NCBI GenBank assembly: GCA_963662155.1
Contig: OY759262.1
Coordinates: 59,584,510-59,648,509, forward strand
DNA: 64,000 nt
Direction of reading: 5' to 3'
Origin: Lamellibrachia columna
Lineage: Eukaryota; Annelida; Polychaeta; Sabellida; Siboglinidae
In this document: piece after piece, positions 48,971 through 61,130 of the stretch
How positions within the stretch are numbered: the stretch's first letter is position 1
Layout: each line of letters starts with the position of its first letter
Translations under genes and position numbers: made by a program
Notes under the pieces: model-generated
The model's database searches: none
What the model saw: only the letters and a program-made list of their open reading frames with translations
What the model was told of the DNA's origin: nothing

Positions 48971-50775
48971 CGGCTCCAACATATTCCGATATATAAAGAG
49001 GATCTTTAATCTAATAGCCCCGTCACACATAGTAATTAATATGTGCCCGGCCTTTTAGGGCTATTTTCTATAAAATTGTTGTTGGGACAATGTTTTGCTT
49101 TAAATGATAATGTATAACCGCTGCAAGTTTAACCTTTCTTGTTTTACTTACTGAAATATAATCATGTCACATTTAACCATTACATATGCGTATTGAAAGA
49201 CAGCTGAGTATTTCAGGCGTTTCAGATGTCATGAGATATGACAACTACGATATTGTGGATTCTACCATTTTAATTCGTACGTAGGGATTAATCCGACAAT
49301 ACGTTCGGCATATTTAAAATAATTAAGCGGCACACACCATTTTGGACCAATCACCAGCGAGATCGCTGCATCCGATACCTGCGCCTATGGGAGTATGGGG
49401 GACATAGTCCATGGAAACTGAGATTAAACGTGAGCTGCGCGGAAAGGAATAACTGCGAAAGACCGGATATTTCAGAGCTGGTGCATTCATTAGCTCGGGC
49501 GATTTTGCCAACGATGGAAGAGGGTAGGAAGTTTGCGTTGTTGGGTTTAATTTGTTATGATTGCGCATGTGCGGAGCGGGAAAAGATAAATTTTGGACAG
49601 CTCCACTATTTCCATATCTTTTTCTTTCCTTTTTGTACTGATCAATGGTTGATCGGGTTGAGTTTCACAGCAACAATCCCTTCTGTTTGTCATCGTTTAA
49701 ATGACCGTGGCCCACCAAGATCATACTAAAATAATTCTTGTTGGTGTATTTAATAGTTTCCCGATGAATTTCACGAAAATAATGCCTTAGTACCGCCGAT
49801 GATTGAAGATTTTGAAGGATACTATTCATGTTAAAAATAGAGCTATTCCTGGCATTTAGGTCACGTGACCCTATTCTTGCAATGTGATTGGCTGATGCTG
49901 TTGTTTACAAACACAAGGGACCATGTGCTTTTATTGCTGTATTAAAGTTAATTTTGTGGATTGTTGATTCTGCTAAAAAATGTATATTACTTCATACATT
50001 TACTTAGGCTGGGTAGTTATCGAGTAAAGTTTTGAAAAAATACATGAAAGACCCATCAAAAATCAATCAAAACTATAAAAAACGTCTGTGTCGTCACATA
50101 TGGGCCAGTGGGTCGGTCGATTACGGCAGACAGTTAATTAAGGGTGACCTAATTACAATATTTTGATATGCAGAACCTTACGTCTTTACTTTGCATGATT
50201 TTTACTTCAGAGGTTTATTGAATTCAGGTCTGCCCTGAAACGGTTGATATTCACTAATTTAGGTAATTATTAATTAATAATAACATCAAGTTATTACCAA
50301 AAAGATAGAAAAAAGCTAAATACACAATGTGCTATGATCACATTTGTTATTTCCTGGTATAGATACAATGAAACAAATACTATAATAAAAATTGGGGGAA
50401 ATGTTGCATTCTGATATTTTCATGTATCAATGAATGCATATTGTTTATCAATCAAAGTAATTAAGATCATTAATTGATGATTTAGTTAAATCATGAATTA
50501 AGTGAAGACTGCATCAACAGTTTGTGTTTTAAAGGGGCTATCTCGCCTAAAGTGTCATTAGAATCTCTTCAGTATTAAAAAAGTTATGACACTTTGTATT
50601 CTCAAAGTGAACCATAATTGGCCCAAAAAGTCACAACTTTTCTTTTGTTTTTCTAGTAAAACAAGGCCGAAAAACGGGTGGTGCACCTAATCTTTAAAAT
50701 GTCATAACTTGTCTAATATTCAACCTAGAACAAATATCTCAAAGGCATTTAAAAGGTTTTTTTCAGGCTCTGTAC
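48971..50775. other. No gene recognised
   Basis: About 1.8 kb of AT-rich DNA. From about 50532 (GGGGCTATCTCGCCTAAAGT) it reads like the start of the repeat family duplicated further right, but only copy 1 has this part. Confidence 0.5.
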
Positions 50776-52484
50776 AGGAGTCAGACCACAGTTGAAAATT
50801 GCATTGGTGGCCATGTTAACGTTTTGTTAGATTATAAGAAAACGTGACCACTAAAAATTCTGAAACTTTTTCACAGCATCTGCCATCATCTCATTGACAT
50901 GCTGACCAAGTTTTATAAAAATCACATACCTCCAGCTCTTTTAAAACGCCCCGACGTGCGATGCCCATCAATTTTGACAAAAATAGCCTTGTATTCATGC
51001 GCCCACGTGGACCATAGCAGAAAAATTCCCATAAATCCCTCCGCCTTTTAAATTCTCAAAATAATGCACCACTTCACAGCAAATAGCTTCTACAAACAAA
51101 CCTGTGAATATGCCTGCTCAGTTGCACTTATGTCACATCATATGAGTTCTTTAAATTCACATATCGCAATTTAATACGCCCTACATTCGTGTGAAACAAT
51201 AAACAGGAAGGTCAACTGTGGTCTTACCCCAAATAGGGAATTTGTTTGTTTCAGAAAGTGTCAAATTTTATATTAAGTTGCGACACAGTGTATATGTAGA
51301 CACATTATGGGACACTCCTACTTGTCAAGTCATTATTATTTGGTTGACAGCCAAGTCTAAACAATGCTTTGTCCGTATTATTAGCTGAAAACCAGTCACA
51401 TAATTTAATTATAGGTAGATTTTGACACTTGATAAATCATAGATCATGTACACTAGATTTACATAGCACTGCGAACCAATGAAGCCTGCTTACTGTCCCT
51501 TTGAATATACTAATGACTTTATTTTTAAATTATTATTCATATAATTGCTTGATTTTAAACCAAACGTGGCATAACTTTGTAAAAAAATTGGAATTTTTTC
51601 ACATTTAACAGGATTTAGGGTAAATTCCAATGATTCAGGTTTGTCCAATTTTATTGTTTATGTGACTGCTTTCATACTTCTAGTTGATAAGATACAAGGC
51701 GAACGGCTTGATTTCGATACGCCACCATAAAAGGGTATCACATGACCAGATTCCAGTCGCGGCCAAATTTGAAAATGTTGATCTACGCAGTGCTTCCAGT
51801 GGGTGTGACACAACCAAAATACAACTATTCTGTCCAAATTTGTTACACAATGTTGTTAATGCACTGGGCCACACGACAAATATCACCAATGATCGCTCTA
51901 GTGCAAAATGGTTACCTGTTCCGTCACATACTTATGTCATACCCCCTAATTTTCGCAAACTTTCCATTTTGGCATCCGATCTGTATCATGATGTTCGTGA
52001 TTGCTACTGCTGTCTGCCTTTTCCAAGCAAACTGTTCACTTTTCCTATCAACCTGTGCCTATGGGAATGATTATATCTTATGTTAACCACTTCAGAGTTA
52101 TGGTTAGCTAGGGATGAGGTTAGCTAGAGATGGGTTAGCCAGGCATGTGGTTAGCTAAAGATGGGGTTAGCTACGGTTAGGGTTGCAAAGTACTGCACAC
52201 AACATGAAATTGGTATTGATATGTGGTGAGCAGACATTTTGGAAAGGCAACAGTTATTGTCGATATTAAAAATTGCATATTGTACACTTTTAGCTTACCA
52301 CAAGTTCTATAATGCTATTTTAGTACATGAAAAAAAAAATTGTATTTATTGGCAATTAAATATCATATTAAACATCAACTTGCGCAATATATCAGCTCGT
52401 GCACATCAAACGTTATAGAACAAAACTAAAATGTACATTTATTTGACATGTTTTTTATTTAGTAGATCGGTTATAAGACACCTC
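50776..52484. repeat. Direct duplication, copy 1 (1709 bp)
   Basis: Matches 52867-54578 at an offset of 2091 bp with about 7 differences seen by eye. Contains a plus-strand 128-codon frame (51684-52070) and an overlapping hydrophobic 114-codon frame (51742-52086); neither has a recognised domain. Ends with about five degenerate GGTTAGCTAGGGATGA-type units at 52100-52185. Confidence 0.95.
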
Positions 52485-52866
52485 CTAAGGGAGAGTGTTA
52501 AACAGTTTAAATAGTAGCGGCATTTAACCAGTAATGATCTTGTTCACTAGATGGAATATATAACATACATATAATAATATAATATTATCCAGTCTGACAC
52601 CGACAATTGTCTAAGTCAAACACACACAACATGGGACAGGTTTGCAACCGTTTTTTTATTTATTTATTTATATTCCAAAATATGAGCCCTAATTATATTA
52701 TCATAATTGCAAATTATAAAAAATATAAGAAATTTGTTATAACAAACTAATAATTTAATCCAAATTACGTGTAATATCCACAATTAAGCTAATAACAACG
52801 ACCAAAACATAAGAATATCAACATTTTATAACCGTGTTTGTGACCCCGACTTCCGTCTATTTAAAT
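52485..52866. other. Unique spacer between the duplicated copies
   Basis: 382 bp, AT-rich, not repeated elsewhere in the window as far as I can see. Confidence 0.6.
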
Positions 52867-54578
52867 AGGAGTCAGACCACAGTTGAAAATTGCATTGGTG
52901 GCCATGTTAACGTTTTGTTAGATTATAAGAAAACGTGACCACTAAAAATTCTGAAACTTTTTCACAGCATCTGCCATCATCTCATTGACATGCTGACCAA
53001 GTTTTATCAAAATCACATACCTCCAGCTCTTTTAAAACGCCCCGACGTGCGATGCCCATCAATTTTGACAAAAATAGCCTTGTATTCATGCGCCCACGTG
53101 GACCATAGCAGAAAAATTCCCATAAATCCCTCCGCCTTTTAAATTCTCAAAATAATGCACCACTTCACAGCAAATAGCTTCTACAAACAAACCTGTGAAT
53201 ATGCCTGCTCAATTGCACTTATGTCACATCATATGAGTTCTTTAAATTCACATATCGCAATTTAATACGCCCTACATTCGTGTGAAACAATAAACAGGAA
53301 GGTCAACTGTGGTCTTACCCCAAATAGGGAATTTGTTTGTTTCAGAAAGTGTCAAATTTTATATTAAGTTGCGACACAGTGTATATGTAGACACATTATG
53401 GGACACTCCTACTTGTCAAGTCATTATTATTTGGTTGACAGCCAAGTCTAAACAATGCTTTGTCCGTATTATTAGCTGAAAACCAGTCACATAATTTAAT
53501 TATAGGTAGATTTTGACACTTGATAAATCATAGATCATGTACACTAGATTTACATAGCACTGCGAACCAATGAAGCCTGCTTACTGTCCCTTTGAATATA
53601 CTAATGACTTTATTTTTAAATTATTATTCATATAATTGCTTGATTTTAAACCAAACGTGGCATAACTTTGTAAAAAAATTGGAATTTTTTCACATTTAAC
53701 AGGATTTAGGGTAAATTCCAATGATTCAGGTTTGTCCAATTTTATTGTTTATGTGACTGCTTTCATACTTCTAGTTGATAAGATACAAGGCGAACGGCTT
53801 GATTTCGATACGCCACCATAAAAGGGTATCACATGACCAGATTCCAGTCGCGGCCAGATTTGAAAATGTTGATCTACGCAGTGCTTCCAGTGGGTGTGAC
53901 ACAACCAAAATACAACTATTCTGTCCAAATTTGTTACACAATGTTGTTAATGCACTGGGCCACACGACAAATATCACCAATGATCGCTCTAGTGCAAAAT
54001 GGTTACCTGTTCCGTCACATACTTATGTCATACCCCCTAATTTTCGCAAACTTTCCATTTTGGCATCCGATCTGTATCATGATGTTCGTGATTGCTACTG
54101 CTGTCTGCCTTTTCCAAGCAAACTGTTCACTTTTCCTATCAACCTGTGCCTATGGGAATGATTATATCTTATGTTAACCACTTCAGAGTTATGGTTAGCT
54201 AGGGATGAGGTTAGCTAGAGATGGGTTAGCCAGGCATGTGGTTAGCTAAAGATGGGGTTAGCTACGGTTAGGGTTGCAAAGTACTGCACACAACATGAAA
54301 TTGGTATTGATATGTGGTGAGCAGACATTTTGGAAAGGCAACAGTTATTGTCGATATTAAAAATTGCATATTGTACACTTTTAGCTTACCACAAGTTCTA
54401 TAATGCTATTTTAGCACATGAAAAATAAAAAAATTGTATTTATTGGCAATTAAATATCATATTAAACATCAACTTGCGCAATATATCAGCTTATGCACAT
54501 CAAACGTTATAGAACAAAACTAAAATGTACATTTATTTGACATGTTTTTTATTTAGTAGATCGGTTATAAGACACCTC
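52867..54578. repeat. Direct duplication, copy 2 (1712 bp)
   Basis: Near-identical to copy 1. Differences include one A-to-G at 53856 region (Lys/Arg or Asn/Asp in the two frames), G-to-A near 53212 and a 3-bp net insertion near 54426. The right end forms a small hairpin GGTTATAAG...CTTATAACC (54563-54586) absent from copy 1. Confidence 0.95.
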
Positions 54579-54892
54579 TTATAACCAATATTAATGAAAT
54601 ATAATGTTAGTGCCGGGTGTTTTTTGTGGTGTCGACGTTTAGTTCAGTATATCCTAGCATGTTATGAAAAAAAAATTAACAAATCAACTGACCCACTAGC
54701 CATCCCAGCTACCTAAAGCTGTCATTATATTAGGCAATGTCAGTCACTCATACTTGGAAATATTTTTGCTGTGCTGGTTTTTATCCAAACAATTTCAAGA
54801 AGTCATCAGATGTATTTGTCATCACCAGATATCTAATGCATGAGAAAGTCACTTCATATTTAATGGTTTGTGAAGAATGTTACAACATATGA

Positions 54893-55096
<204 letters not shown>

Positions 55097-55399
55097 TAAA
55101 GAGGTGACGCCTCTGTTACACTTCCTGGTGTGTTACAGACGAATGTAGGGCACAGTAATTTTAGATATGTGAAATAAAAAAAAAATCTTTATCTGACATA
55201 ACAGCATTTGAGCAGGGAAATTGCCAAATTTGCTAGTAGAACCTGATGACAGTGTAACTGTCGATTTTTAGATGATTTTATTAGATGGAAGGATTTTTGG
55301 CCATTTTTTTGCCACAAGGCGCATGTGTTTAGTAATCCATTCAGAAATTGGTAGATATTGATGCGTATGGCACGTGCAGGCATTTTAAAAGGATTAGAG

Positions 55400-55530
55400 A
55401 TATGGAATTTTGACTAAATTCAATCAGCATGTCAGTGATATTATGACAACGACAGGTAAGAAGTTTCAGAATTTTTTATTGTCACGTTTTCTTATAATCA
55501 TACAAAACGTTAACATGGCCACCAATGGGA
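55400..55530 (-). repeat. Inverted relative of the 1.7-kb duplication end
   Basis: The complement of this stretch resembles 50800-50910 and 52890-53000 (shared TCAGCATGTCA, AGTTTCAGAATTTTT, CACGTTTTCTTATAATC and AACGTTAACATGGCCACCAA), at perhaps 80% identity. Marks a dispersed repeat family. Confidence 0.75.
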
Positions 55531-55767
55531 AACGTAACAGTAGGCTGAACCCTAAAATCACGTAAGACAAAATACCTCCAAGTAAATTTATATTTACCTG
55601 AAGCTAACTTGTTTATTTAAATCTTCACATGTGTCGGTGACCGGTGGCGAATTGGCCCCACCTTTCTAGTTATTCCATTTAGAGCTAGTGTATTTTTAAG
55701 CAGGTAGTTGTATTCATAGACTGCGTGATAGCATGTAGGGCATTATGCTATTTTTTAAGGGTGTTCT

Positions 55768-56118
55768 ATGACAATAGTAATGCCATCGTTTCTCTTATTT
55801 GTTCTAGGAATACTGCTACTGCTTTGTGGTGAAATGTGGGCTCTATTGAACCCGACATCCAGGAGGCTCGCATGGGGCGTAGTCAGCCTGGCGTTGGGTT
55901 GTGGAGCCCACATTTCTTTGTTTTACATTTCTTTGAAAGTGGACTTACCCTTAATCCCCACAATAAACGTCATTCATTTGGCCTTTTCATATCTCTATAT
56001 CTGTGTTGTGTTGTTGATTGCACAAAAATCGTTAAGCTTTATTGAAAGTGTCACATTTTTTGTGGTATCAAGTCTGTTTCTAATGTGGCACAACTTATTG
56101 TTAGATGACATAAAATAG
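55768..56118 (+). CDS. Unknown 116-residue protein with four predicted membrane helices
   Basis: Single uninterrupted plus-strand frame, MTIVMPSFLL to LLLDDIK then TAG. Four hydrophobic segments: residues about 6-27 (LLFVLGILLLLCGEMWALL), 33-56 (AWGVVSLALGCGAHISLFYI), 66-88 (INVIHLAFSYLYICVVLLIA) and 93-110 (ESVTFFVVSSLFLMWHNLLL). Short polar links contain TSRR and an SLKVD motif. It sits between two SRP54-derived exons, on the same strand. I do not recognise the family. Could be a chance frame; the regular helix spacing argues mildly against that. Confidence 0.35.
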   Translation: MTIVMPSFLLFVLGILLLLCGEMWALLNPTSRRLAWGVVSLALGCGAHISLFYISLKVDLPLIPTINVIHLAFSYLYICVVLLIAQKSLSFIESVTFFVVSSLFLMWHNLLLDDIK

Positions 56119-56197
56119 AGTAAACTTCATATGATATTAATCTCAAATAACCAGCTGTGTCCTTCAACATATTTGCACAGTCTTATTCACCCCATAG

Positions 56198-56355
56198 AAC
56201 TGGACAGTCACGAGGGTGCCAAGCTGTTCACCCGTCAGCATACAGCGCCGGTGTCCAAGGGTGCAGGGGTGTCGTCCAGGGATGTCTAGGAACTCATCAC
56301 CCAGTACACGAAGTTTGCTCAGATGGTCAAGAAAATGGCCGGGATCAAGGGACTC
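56198..56355 (+). pseudogene. SRP54 M-domain exon, with in-frame stop and lost donor
   Basis: After acceptor CCCCATAG and the base carried over, the frame reads ELDSHEGAKLFTRQ, then HTAPVSKGAGVSSRDV, a TAG at 56287-56289 where the family has Gln, then ELITQYTKFAQMVKKMAGIK GL. The stretch after TRQ is two residues shorter than usual and scrambled. At the end the family continues FKG with a GT donor; here the sequence diverges after GL and no donor follows. The exon is dead. Confidence 0.9.
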
Positions 56356-56788
56356 GCTGCAATCTTTTGTCTTTTTACTCCTGAAGTTAGGAAACTCACT
56401 CAGAGTAAACTTGAATGTGGTGCTTATGTCACTGCATGTCTTCAAACATGTATTTAGTTACTACAATTTAATATAAATACAGGGTTCCCAGTTCATACCT
56501 ATATTTTTCTGTATTTTAATTGCAATTCCTGTTTTTCTATATTTAAAAAAATCCTACATTTTCCTAATAATTATGGAGATCTGGATGGTTCGTGCAATTC
56601 ATTATGACAAAATATTGTTTGCCGTTAAATTTTTACAAGTCGATGAGCACTTATGGATGGGATCTGATTTTGGTACGGTGTGTATGTCAGCAGCTGTCCT
56701 ACAAATGTGTTAATTAATTATAGTGCCTGTCATATTAATTTCCGAGAAATGATGTCGCTGTGTCACGATACTGCTGAATCAATTGCAG

Positions 56789-56875
56789 GTGGAGACATGG
56801 CAAAGAATGTCAACCCAACACAGATGACGAAGTTGATGGCAAAGATGATGGACCCAAGAGTACTGCAGCAAAACG
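56789..56875 (+). pseudogene. SRP54 M-domain exon with 9-bp deletion
   Basis: After acceptor AATTGCAG the frame reads GDMAKNVNPTQMTKLMAKMM DPRVLQQN, followed by GTGCAT. Family members have three extra residues (NQQ-like) between KL and MAKMMDP. The acceptor and incoming phase still fit a normal SRP54 gene. Confidence 0.9.
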
Positions 56876-58661
56876 GTGCATATTGTTAATACACTTAGCT
56901 GTATCATAAATTCATAATCCACTTAATACTGTTCTCATGTATTGATTCAGTGCCGCTGACCTGTAGATTGTCCATTACAGTTGGCTTGTCTTGTGGAATG
57001 TTTTCAAATTTAATTAAAGTCTTTATTTCCAAATGAAAATAATAACACACACGTTCAAAAGGTTGGGATGCCTATATTAAAGAGATAAGAATCTTGCTTG
57101 TTTGAGCAGACATAGGTTTATGCAATAGTTAGACCACCCATCATGCTATCTGGGCTGGAAATGGGGGTCTCGTGAAAAGATTCCTGGAGTATTTGTTTAA
57201 AAAGTATGTATTGAGAGATAATCCTCGCATGGCAAGAACTGATTGTGTATTGGGATCTGGACAGCTTGATAGGCCTGTGACAGTCTATATCCACAACTGA
57301 CAAACTGTATTGATGGAGATTGTGAAATATTGCTGTTGCAGGAACAGCCTACCCACTGTTAAGTACTGTTGACAGTTTAGAATCCACTCGGTGCAACGGC
57401 GCTGCCACCTGCTACTCCCCATGTTAACATCATAGACACATAGTTCATACGTTTATCACACACATTGCAAGCTGATTTACTCAGAAAGTTAATTAATTAA
57501 TTTATATTTACCTGAAGCTAACTTGTTTATTTAAAGAATTTGTGAATTTAAATTAATGCAATACTTTATGAATTAATTGTAATTTAATTAATTTTCAGAT
57601 TAATTACCACATGGTTTGTCACGCTATGGAAACTAATATCCATAGCGTGAACCTTTCTTTCTCATGGAAAAGACTGCTTGTGTGGTTTTAATTTATCCCC
57701 CCTCATTTTGTACTTTTCAGATATTTTGCAGACTTCACAGTTGTCACTGTGAAATATTTGTTTTGAAACTTGTTATTGAATTGGTATGAAATAGCACATT
57801 ACAGATAACACATTCTAGTTCATATATTGTCTTCTGATATGATTTCTATGTTGCTCAGCAGTGGTGCCACAGTAAGCAGAATTTACAGCAATTTCCATTA
57901 GTCAGCTGATATGCAGCTGGTTGGGGGCTTTGAATATCATTAAAATATTCAAATTCATAGAATTTTTGTTTTGAAAAGTACATCTAAATTATTAGTGTTT
58001 GACTTCCTGTTCCATCATTACAAATTAAGGGAATTTTATGGACTAATAAAGGATCCGTTACGTTTCACTTTCAAATATGAAGGTTTGTTGGTTAGTACTT
58101 ATATACAGAAAAACTAGCATGTTTTAATTCATCACTAAATTGTGTATTTTAGAAACAAATCAGAAGTGAAAGATCTTGATAATAACATGTTTTATTAGAT
58201 GTTATTTTACCCATCCGAGATGTTATAAATAGTAATAAATTCAGTATTATAATTCCCATAAAACTGTCATTCAGTTCACCAATGAACATTCGACCTAATA
58301 AGGGCACAGTGCGCTTGAAAAAAAGTGGGCCATGGAAAAATGTCAAGGAATATGTTCCTATAAGCGTACACCAAAATTGTTTTCTCTAGACAATAAGGTA
58401 ACTGCTTAGCACTAGTGATGTAATTTGGTGGCTAGTATAGAACAACTGAAAAGTGTGCCAACTGTTTAACACCAGATGGCGACGTTTTTCACTTGTTCCA
58501 CACTAGTTAAATTACAATAATTATGGATCCTGCTGATTGAAAAGGGGGGTGTATGCTAATTAGGGCATGTACGCTTAATAGGTTGAATACAGTACTAATA
58601 AATTTGGTTAATCAATGAAAACATGAATGTGTTACCATGGTGATGGCTTTGTGTGTTGCAG
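56876..58661. other. Intron of the SRP54 relic; repeat fragment at 58190-58280
   Basis: About 1.8 kb. The stretch ATAAATAGTAATAAATTCAG at 58225 and its surroundings resemble 6828-6890 (ATAAATACTAATAAATTCAG), a low-copy dispersed repeat. A perfect inverted pair TCCATAGCGTGA/CACGCTATGGA lies near 57620-57650. Otherwise nothing. Confidence 0.5.
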
Positions 58662-58735
58662 GAGCAACATGTTCGGAAGCAGTTAGTTGAAGGCGGGCTC
58701 GGGTGGAAAGATGGGCAATACCGTTGTAAAACTTA
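58662..58735 (+). pseudogene. SRP54 last coding exon, frame-shifted remnant
   Basis: After TGTGTTGCAG come pieces of the Met/Gly-rich C-terminus scattered over frames: a VRKQLVEGGLGWKDGQY frame resembles family RQxxEGGLGGMKxMG with small indels. Weak but positioned where the last exon should be. Confidence 0.55.
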
Positions 58736-58739
58736 GGAC

Positions 58740-59614
58740 ATTGTATTGCATATCAGTTAGCAGTCATAACTTCACACTTCGTACAGTGAACACTGCCTGA
58801 TTTGTCCGGTTTCTGATGGACATACATTTATTACTTAAAGGTCCTTCCTCAATTAAATTTTTTTGAAACCTATCTAGCATCCACTGCAGCATGCTAGCTC
58901 GTTTGTGCAAGTATGTTATTTAGTTTTGATGAAATCATCGGGGAAACCATAAAATTAATTTTGACTGGATCTTGTCAAGACTGCGAAAAAGGAGCAAATG
59001 TGGTCCGGATCTTATCAAATGGACTGCTCATAATACTATTGACACACTTGAGATTTGAACATAAGTGAACCTGATTCACGATGGGCTAAATGAATTGAGG
59101 AGGTAGTTTTAATAAAACTGAAAGTATTTATTTTGATGTAGAAGCAGCAACCTAACTGGCCGTTTTGATGATCCATGAAGATTGTAATTTTATAAATATA
59201 TCAATCTCTGTTCCAGTTGTTATGAATGTTACCTTCTCAGACAGTCGGCACGGGGAGTGCACTGGTTATGTTAACCTCTATATTCCTCAGTATAGCGTGA
59301 ACTGTTTTCTTCTAATATTTACAACTGTGTTAACTGGTTTTGTTTTATGCTCTTATTGTGAGCAGGTTTGTATATATTACAGGTTTGTATCAGTAGTCAT
59401 CTTATGTCATGGATGTATCAATTAAACTGGAATATGTTCTTCATATTTAACATAATATAGCTGTTTCCTGTAAGGCGTTCTAATGTACGGTAGGAAATGT
59501 TGCCTGGACAGTTTTCACAATGTTGCATTTACATGGGCATATCATTAAATTTAAACGTGATGGTTTAAGTGTTTCAATTAAAAGTTTAATTTTGTCAACT
59601 ACACAACCCAAACC
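58740..59614. other. No gene recognised
   Basis: About 875 bp; an 86-codon plus-strand frame at 59165 has no recognisable feature. Confidence 0.5.
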
Positions 59615-59800
59615 ATTGGAGGGAGATGTGGCAAGAGGTAGGAGGTTAGTCCTAAAAATGGTGGGAGGTTTACCTCAAAAATAGGTGGGAGGTGCGACTG
59701 GTGGGAGAATTACCCCACAAACAGATGGGAGGTTGGCCCCCAAGAAAGATAAGAAATGGGAGGTTGAGATCCCTGCCACACCCACCTCACTAGTAAAAGT
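59615..59800 (-). mobile_element. Reverse-orientation relative of the 15435-15692 MITE-like element
   Basis: Contains GGGAGGTTGGCC, CAAAAATAGGTGGGAGGT and ends GAGGGAGATGTGGCA ... CTGCCACACCCACCTC, the complement of the 15.4-kb element's ends. No clear target duplication. More degenerate. Confidence 0.65.
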
Positions 59801-60134
59801 AAACACCAGGTGGGGCGGTCATTGAGCATTAGTACAAATGTCCGCTACGCTGCGCTATTGTTTGATTAACGGCAGAGGTGAGAGCTGCACGCTATGTTGG
59901 TGTTAATGTACACACACTCAAACCACTATCTCTAATTAGCGAGATTCGTAGTTCACACGCATCAGTCGATATTGGTTTAAACCGGAATGTTTTAGCAAAT
60001 GTAACCTGAGCTAGCTCGGTGTGTTGTGTTGTCACCTTGTGTGTGATCTATACAAGAGACTCGCATTTCTAATGAAACCAGGCCATCAGAAAAACTTGTC
60101 TAGGATATTTGTAGCATTATTAAAAAGCTTGGGC
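59801..60134. other. No gene recognised
   Basis: About 330 bp of ordinary DNA. Confidence 0.5.
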
Positions 60135-60400
60135 TATTTCCAGAGCAGCTCTTGAAATAAGGGCTGTTCACAGGCTTATTTTCAGAGCCCATTTGTTATA
60201 TCTGCTGCATTTAAATATGAATTTTTTTTTGGAGAAATAACCAGATATAGCCCATGCTGGATAGCTGCACTGCCTTATTTGCAGAGCAGCTCTGGAAATA
60301 AAGGCTGATCACAGGCTTCTTTCAGAGCAGCTCTGGAAATAAGTGCTGATCACAGGCTTATTTTCAGAGCAGCTCTGTTATATCTGCTGCATTTATATTT
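60135..60400. repeat. Irregular repeat of CAGAGCAGCTCTGGAAATAA units
   Basis: Three to four imperfect copies of CAGAGCAGCTCTGGAAATAA followed by GGGCTGATCACAGGCTTATT, plus a repeated TTATATCTGCTGCATTTA. CAGAGCTGCTCTG-like palindromic core. Confidence 0.8.
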
Positions 60401-60785
60401 GGAATTTCAGGGAAATGTTTGCTATGTAGATAAACAACAAATAATTCTTCAACTGTATGCCAATGAGGCTGTCTATTACAGGAATATTTATTACATTCAA
60501 AGCATGTATTTTAATTACCCATATAGTAATACTATTCACAGAGTTGTATGATAAAACTTAATTACACTCCATTAATGTTAAATGTATAAAAAAAATATTT
60601 ATTTACAAAATACACATGCTGTGTGGACCAACCAATTTATTTTATGTAAGTACTGTATCTGCAATTAGAACTACACATGTAACAACACTAAAAAATATAA
60701 CTGAGTAAAACCTCATTCTGTTCAGCCACACGCCAGTTCATGCATGACTTGTAAGGCTGATACGGGACATCCTATATTTTAACTG

Positions 60786-61130
60786 TATTAACAAGCACAT
60801 TGTCTTTGGTATAATCTCATCTTTCATCTGGACAATATGTTTGTTTTCATTTGGACAATATGTTTGTTTCTGACTGAATCAAAAATAAAATGTATTTCGT
60901 ATATACACAATATCACACATAATTTTAAGATGAGATGCAACATTTCAGTGACTGCCCATGCCAGGGGTATTTGTTGCACAAAGTGCAATACCAGTCGGAA
61001 TCGAACCAACCACTACAACCGAGACATGTGCATCTTCCCTCAGAGCTACGAACATAGGATACAAGTTTTTGTCTTAATTCACATGGGTGTCAGAGTGCAA
61101 TAGAAATAATGCACATTGAACATTTTTTAT
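60786..61130 (-). mobile_element. Candidate tRNA-derived SINE, copy 1
   Basis: On the minus strand TAGCTCTGAGGG (61049-61038) resembles a Pol III A box and GGTTCGATTCC (61007-60997) matches the B-box consensus, about 30 bp apart as in tRNA genes. The same block recurs at 63245-63510. The flank carries a 24-bp direct duplication TTTGGACAATATGTTTGTTT. Called SINE rather than tRNA because the acceptor stem does not close and the unit continues beyond the tRNA-like head. Confidence 0.5.

Noticed and set aside
51684..52086. Two overlapping open frames conserved between the duplicated copies
   Set aside because: Conservation only reflects the very recent duplication; both frames survive equally and neither has a recognised domain.
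60985..61060. Functional tRNA gene
   Set aside because: Only A-box-like and B-box motifs are present; the acceptor stem does not pair and the unit is part of a longer repeat.
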